From CAIJNA01 sp964516815 (GTDB lineage Bacteria > Campylobacterota > Campylobacteria > Campylobacterales > Arcobacteraceae): DNA of 64,000 nt. This document shows positions 61,174 to 64,000 of the stretch, in pieces. Numbering within the stretch: the first letter of the stretch is position 1; the number at the start of each line of letters is the position of its first letter. Both the position numbers and the translations under genes were made by a program. The DNA lies in NCBI GenBank assembly GCA_964516815.1, contig CAZEXK010000001.1, positions 62,001 through 126,000 of the forward strand, given 5' to 3'. The notes below the pieces were generated by a model that was not told the origin of the DNA, did not search any database, and saw nothing but the letters and a program-made list of their open reading frames with translations.

Positions 61174-62352
61174 TAAATTTACCTTATTTGCTAAAGCATT
61201 ATCAAGTTGTAATAAAATCTTAGTCATTTTTTCTTTTGAAACTGCAAAGTTTAAGCGTACATGTCCCCTACCATTATTGCCAAAGAATATACCTCTATTT
61301 AATCCTAATTTTGCTTCTTTTATAAAAAAGTTATTTATTTTTTTATCACTCATTTTCATACCACTACAATCCAACCATGCCAAATACGTTGCTTCTACTT
61401 TGCACATTTTTATTATACTTGGATATTTGTTTATTACTTTTACTAGTTCCTTACAATTTTCATTTAAATGAACTTTGACTTCACTTAGCCACTTATGTCC
61501 ATTCGTGTATGCACTTTCAAAAGCGATATGCGATAATATATTTCCATCACCATAATGGTATTTATTATATACTTTTAAAAATTTATTTTTTATGGTCTTA
61601 TTTTGTATAAAAATACTAGCCAATGTTAAACCACTAAGATTAAATGTCTTTCCTATACCATAAGTACTAAGCGTAATTTCACTTGCACCTTCAAGTGTAC
61701 TAAATGCTGTATGTTTATTTGGTTCATATACTAAATCACAATGAACCTCATCACTAAATACTATTATGTTATTTTTAATACAAATATCCAATACCTCAGC
61801 TAACTCTTTTTTATTCCATGCTCTGCTAACTGGATTACCTGGGTTGCAAAGTAATAATAATTTTGTCTTATCATTTATTTGTTCTTTTAAGTTCTCAATA
61901 TCAAACCTATAGTATCCTTGAGTATCAATTTTTAATTCATTTAGAAGTACTTCTCTATTTTGTTGTTTAACAGATGTAAAAAATGGAGCATAAACAGGAG
62001 TTTGTACTATAATATTATCTCCTTCATTACTAAATGCTTCTATTGCAACATTTATAGACGAAGTAACACTATGTATATTTAAAACATCATTGATTGTATA
62101 AGAAGTATCATAATTTTGATTTAGCCAATTTATTTGTGCAATGAATGCACTTTTGGGAAACATTTCATAACCAAATATTGGATGTTCTAACCTTTTTTTT
62201 AATGCATCTTGAATAAAACTAGGACAATCTAAATCCATGTCAGCTATCCATAAAGGTTCAACATCATTTGTACCAAATTTTTCTTCACTAAGCTTGTATT
62301 TTTCTGAGTTTGTATTTTTCCTATTACTAGAGCTTGTAAAATCATATTGCAT
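61165..62352 (-). CDS. PLP-dependent C-S lyase (MalY/PatB family), OvoB candidate
   Basis: The 395-residue aminotransferase-fold enzyme has WIADMDLDCP (near residue 35), the PLP-binding Lys in GIGKTFNLSGL (near residue 235), and LLCNPGNPVSRAW and FSDEVHCDL motifs. It lies 22 bases downstream of ovoA on the same strand. MalY/PatB proteins cleave cystathionine-like C-S bonds; next to OvoA the expected role is cleavage of the histidyl-cysteine sulfoxide to 4-mercaptohistidine. That role is inferred from position. Confidence 0.8.
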   Translation of the reverse strand: MQYDFTSSSNRKNTNSEKYKLSEEKFGTNDVEPLWIADMDLDCPSFIQDALKKRLEHPIFGYEMFPKSAFIAQINWLNQNYDTSYTINDVLNIHSVTSSINVAIEAFSNEGDNIIVQTPVYAPFFTSVKQQNREVLLNELKIDTQGYYRFDIENLKEQINDKTKLLLLCNPGNPVSRAWNKKELAEVLDICIKNNIIVFSDEVHCDLVYEPNKHTAFSTLEGASEITLSTYGIGKTFNLSGLTLASIFIQNKTIKNKFLKVYNKYHYGDGNILSHIAFESAYTNGHKWLSEVKVHLNENCKELVKVINKYPSIIKMCKVEATYLAWLDCSGMKMSDKKINNFFIKEAKLGLNRGIFFGNNGRGHVRLNFAVSKEKMTKILLQLDNALANKVNLLP

Positions 62353-62374
62353 GAATTATTCCTTTATCCGATAT

Positions 62375-64000
62375 CTATTTTTTTCTCCATACACTTAATT
62401 GAGATATCGTGTGTTGATATTTTCTTTTTGTTTCTTTTATTACAAAAGGAACATCTTGTGTATTAATCAATTCAAATGTATCTTTAAAAACTTTTTGTAA
62501 AGTATCTATTGTAAGTATTGTTTTTCCATTTTCGTTAATATATCCACCTAACCAGTTTTCTTTTACAGTATAATCCTCAAGCCATGTATAAGGTGAAGTT
62601 AATATTAAAATACCATTATCATTTATTCTGCTTGAGATGTCATTTAAAAATAACATTGGATCGTATAATCTATCTATTAAATTTGTTGCCATTACTAGAT
62701 CATAATAATTAAAATGTTCTTTTAAATTACAAGCATCACCTTGCCAAAAAGCAATTTTATTTTTTACCTTTTCATATCCTAATTCTTTCAAGTTAATTGT
62801 ATTATTTTCATACAATTCACCTTCACCATAAGTTCTATATCCTACAATATTTTCTTTTTGTAAACTAGCTCCAACTTGTACAAAACGTGCAGAAAAATCA
62901 ATTGCATCTACATGATCAAATGCATGTGCAAGTTCAAAAGACAATCTTCCTGTGGCACATCCTATATCTAAAGCTTTAGCATTCTTATTCATATACTTTT
63001 TAGCTATATTTGCACATGCTAATGAAAAATTTTGCACACCAAAATATTCATCTCCATATTGAAATTCACAATATTGTGATACTAGCTTATTTGTTTCATA
63101 TATATTTTCATTCATAATTTCTTCTTCTTTATTTTTATTATTTTTATTTTTATTTTTTATTACATATCTAAATCCAGCATTTTGATAAAAATGCCTTCTA
63201 AATGCATATCTAGAATGTTCATGTATCAAGTTGCCTGTACTAGCCCAAGATGAACCATAAATGAGCGCATGTTTATTATCAAATGTTGGTACTGAGAAAT
63301 CATCATATGCCTCATGTATCTCAAAACCATCAAAAGCAAATATATTAGTAGAACCCCATTGCCAGACATTTCCAATAACATCATATATTCCATTGTATTC
63401 ATAAGTGTCAACAGGACAAGATGAATAAATCTTTAAATTTTGGTTTGCTTTGATATTTAAAGAATTTTCATCTATATTAGCTTGTTTGTATATTGACTTG
63501 TATTGAGCTTCATTTGGAAGTTCATAATGAATATTATCTTTTAAACTTTTGTATTTTAAAAATGCTTTTGCTTCAAGTGCATTTACATCTACAGGCCATG
63601 AAAGTGGCATAGACATTATTGTATGAATTGCTCTATATTTATAAACATCTTTATCTTTTATCCAAAAAACAGGATGTTTAGCTTTAGAATTTATTAAAAA
63701 CTCTTTACCTTCATCACACCAATATTTATCATTTTCATATCCATTTTCAAGAACGAATGGCATATATTCTTCATTGCTTACTAAGTATTTTGATGTTTTA
63801 AAAGCTTCCACATCTTTTTTATATTCTCCATACTCATTATCCCAGCCATACTTATTATGACTTTTTTGTTTTCCTAATTGTATTTTAGTAGCATTAATAT
63901 CAATCATTTCATTTTTGACATATTTATTAAAAGTATCGCAAAGTACAAATTCATCACTTTTTTTTATTAACTCAATTGGCATTTGCCTATGAAGTACAAG
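62375..64000 (-). CDS. ovoA: Ovothiol synthase OvoA (sulfoxide synthase plus methyltransferase), N-terminus outside window
   Basis: The frame is open to the window edge (...LVLHRQ before MPIELIKKS), so the first residues, including the expected HX3HXE iron-binding site, are off the edge. Visible parts are an FGE-sulfatase domain (YLVSNEEYMPFVLENGY near residue 66; RYAFRRHFYQNAGFRYV near residue 261) and, after a K/N-rich linker (KNKNKNNKNKEEE), a C-terminal SAM methyltransferase (ALDIGCATGRLSFELAHAFD near residue 339). OvoA joins histidine and cysteine with oxygen and later N-methylates 4-mercaptohistidine. A PLP lyase follows directly, completing the usual ovothiol pair. Confidence 0.9.
   Translation of the reverse strand, partial: LVLHRQMPIELIKKSDEFVLCDTFNKYVKNEMIDINATKIQLGKQKSHNKYGWDNEYGEYKKDVEAFKTSKYLVSNEEYMPFVLENGYENDKYWCDEGKEFLINSKAKHPVFWIKDKDVYKYRAIHTIMSMPLSWPVDVNALEAKAFLKYKSLKDNIHYELPNEAQYKSIYKQANIDENSLNIKANQNLKIYSSCPVDTYEYNGIYDVIGNVWQWGSTNIFAFDGFEIHEAYDDFSVPTFDNKHALIYGSSWASTGNLIHEHSRYAFRRHFYQNAGFRYVIKNKNKNNKNKEEEIMNENIYETNKLVSQYCEFQYGDEYFGVQNFSLACANIAKKYMNKNAKALDIGCATGRLSFELAHAFDHVDAIDFSARFVQVGASLQKENIVGYRTYGEGELYENNTINLKELGYEKVKNKIAFWQGDACNLKEHFNYYDLVMATNLIDRLYDPMLFLNDISSRINDNGILILTSPYTWLEDYTVKENWLGGYINENGKTILTIDTLQKVFKDTFELINTQDVPFVIKETKRKYQHTISQLSVWRKK

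Overview
The window is about 64 kb of very AT-rich DNA that looks like a Campylobacterota chromosome, most likely Arcobacteraceae (Arcobacter-like). The reasons are the low G+C, a rearranged flagellar cluster carrying a CheZ of the Campylobacter/Helicobacter type, a PgbA-like plasminogen-binding-domain protein, and two gene orders I recall from Campylobacter: accD-rlmH-dksA-like-membrane protein-dus, and hemA-proS-fxsA-hemC. The sequence is a scaffold. It has two 100-N gaps (13363-13462 and 24068-24167), each inside a coding tandem repeat.

Layout. (1) 1-11.3 kb, minus strand: a motility block read as cheY, cheZ, flgF, flgB, fliF, fliG, fliH, fliN, flgD, two flgE-type genes, a coiled-coil membrane protein and a TPR-like exported protein. 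flgG diverges from cheY at 11.5 kb and is followed by a very basic small protein and a large unrecognised membrane protein (CheX-like domain, acidic repeats, one membrane helix). (2) 14.3-16.6 kb, minus: ffh-rpsP-rimM. (3) 16.8-19.2 kb: a SUV3-type RNA helicase, gene remnants and two tRNA genes behind a near-consensus promoter. (4) 19.3-23.6 kb, plus: bioD, a PgbA-like protein, glcD, a YihY-family protein and fliP. (5) 23.7-32.9 kb: a repeat-rich membrane protein, tRNA-Glu, trpA, panB, thiI, a chemoreceptor, a FAH-family protein and a DUF4139-like exported protein. (6) 33-39.7 kb, plus: metK, accD, a ThiE-like protein, rlmH, dksA-like, a membrane protein, dus, tilS, then tRNA-Gly. (7) 39.8-49 kb: HAD phosphatase, a small outer-membrane protein, purM, hemA-proS-fxsA-hemC, malic enzyme and the major porin. 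(8) 49-59.6 kb: cyclophilin, divergent FtsI-like and FtsW-like genes, PsiE family, purC, ctpA, a YfgM/BamB-like pair, coaX, hisG and a methyltransferase. (9) 59.6-64 kb: rpsF-ssb-rpsR with a candidate S6:S18 leader, a decayed padR/HAAS pair, and an ovothiol-type operon (ovoA running off the window edge, plus a PLP C-S lyase).

Most genes are ordinary core functions packed in tight operons. The parts I find least explained are the flgG-linked pair (basic protein plus CheX-like/acidic-repeat membrane protein), the repeat-rich membrane protein at 23.7-24.9 kb, and a prolyl-tRNA synthetase that lacks the usual INS editing insertion and carries cysteine pairs in its place. No CRISPR array, insertion sequence, rRNA operon or prophage was seen.
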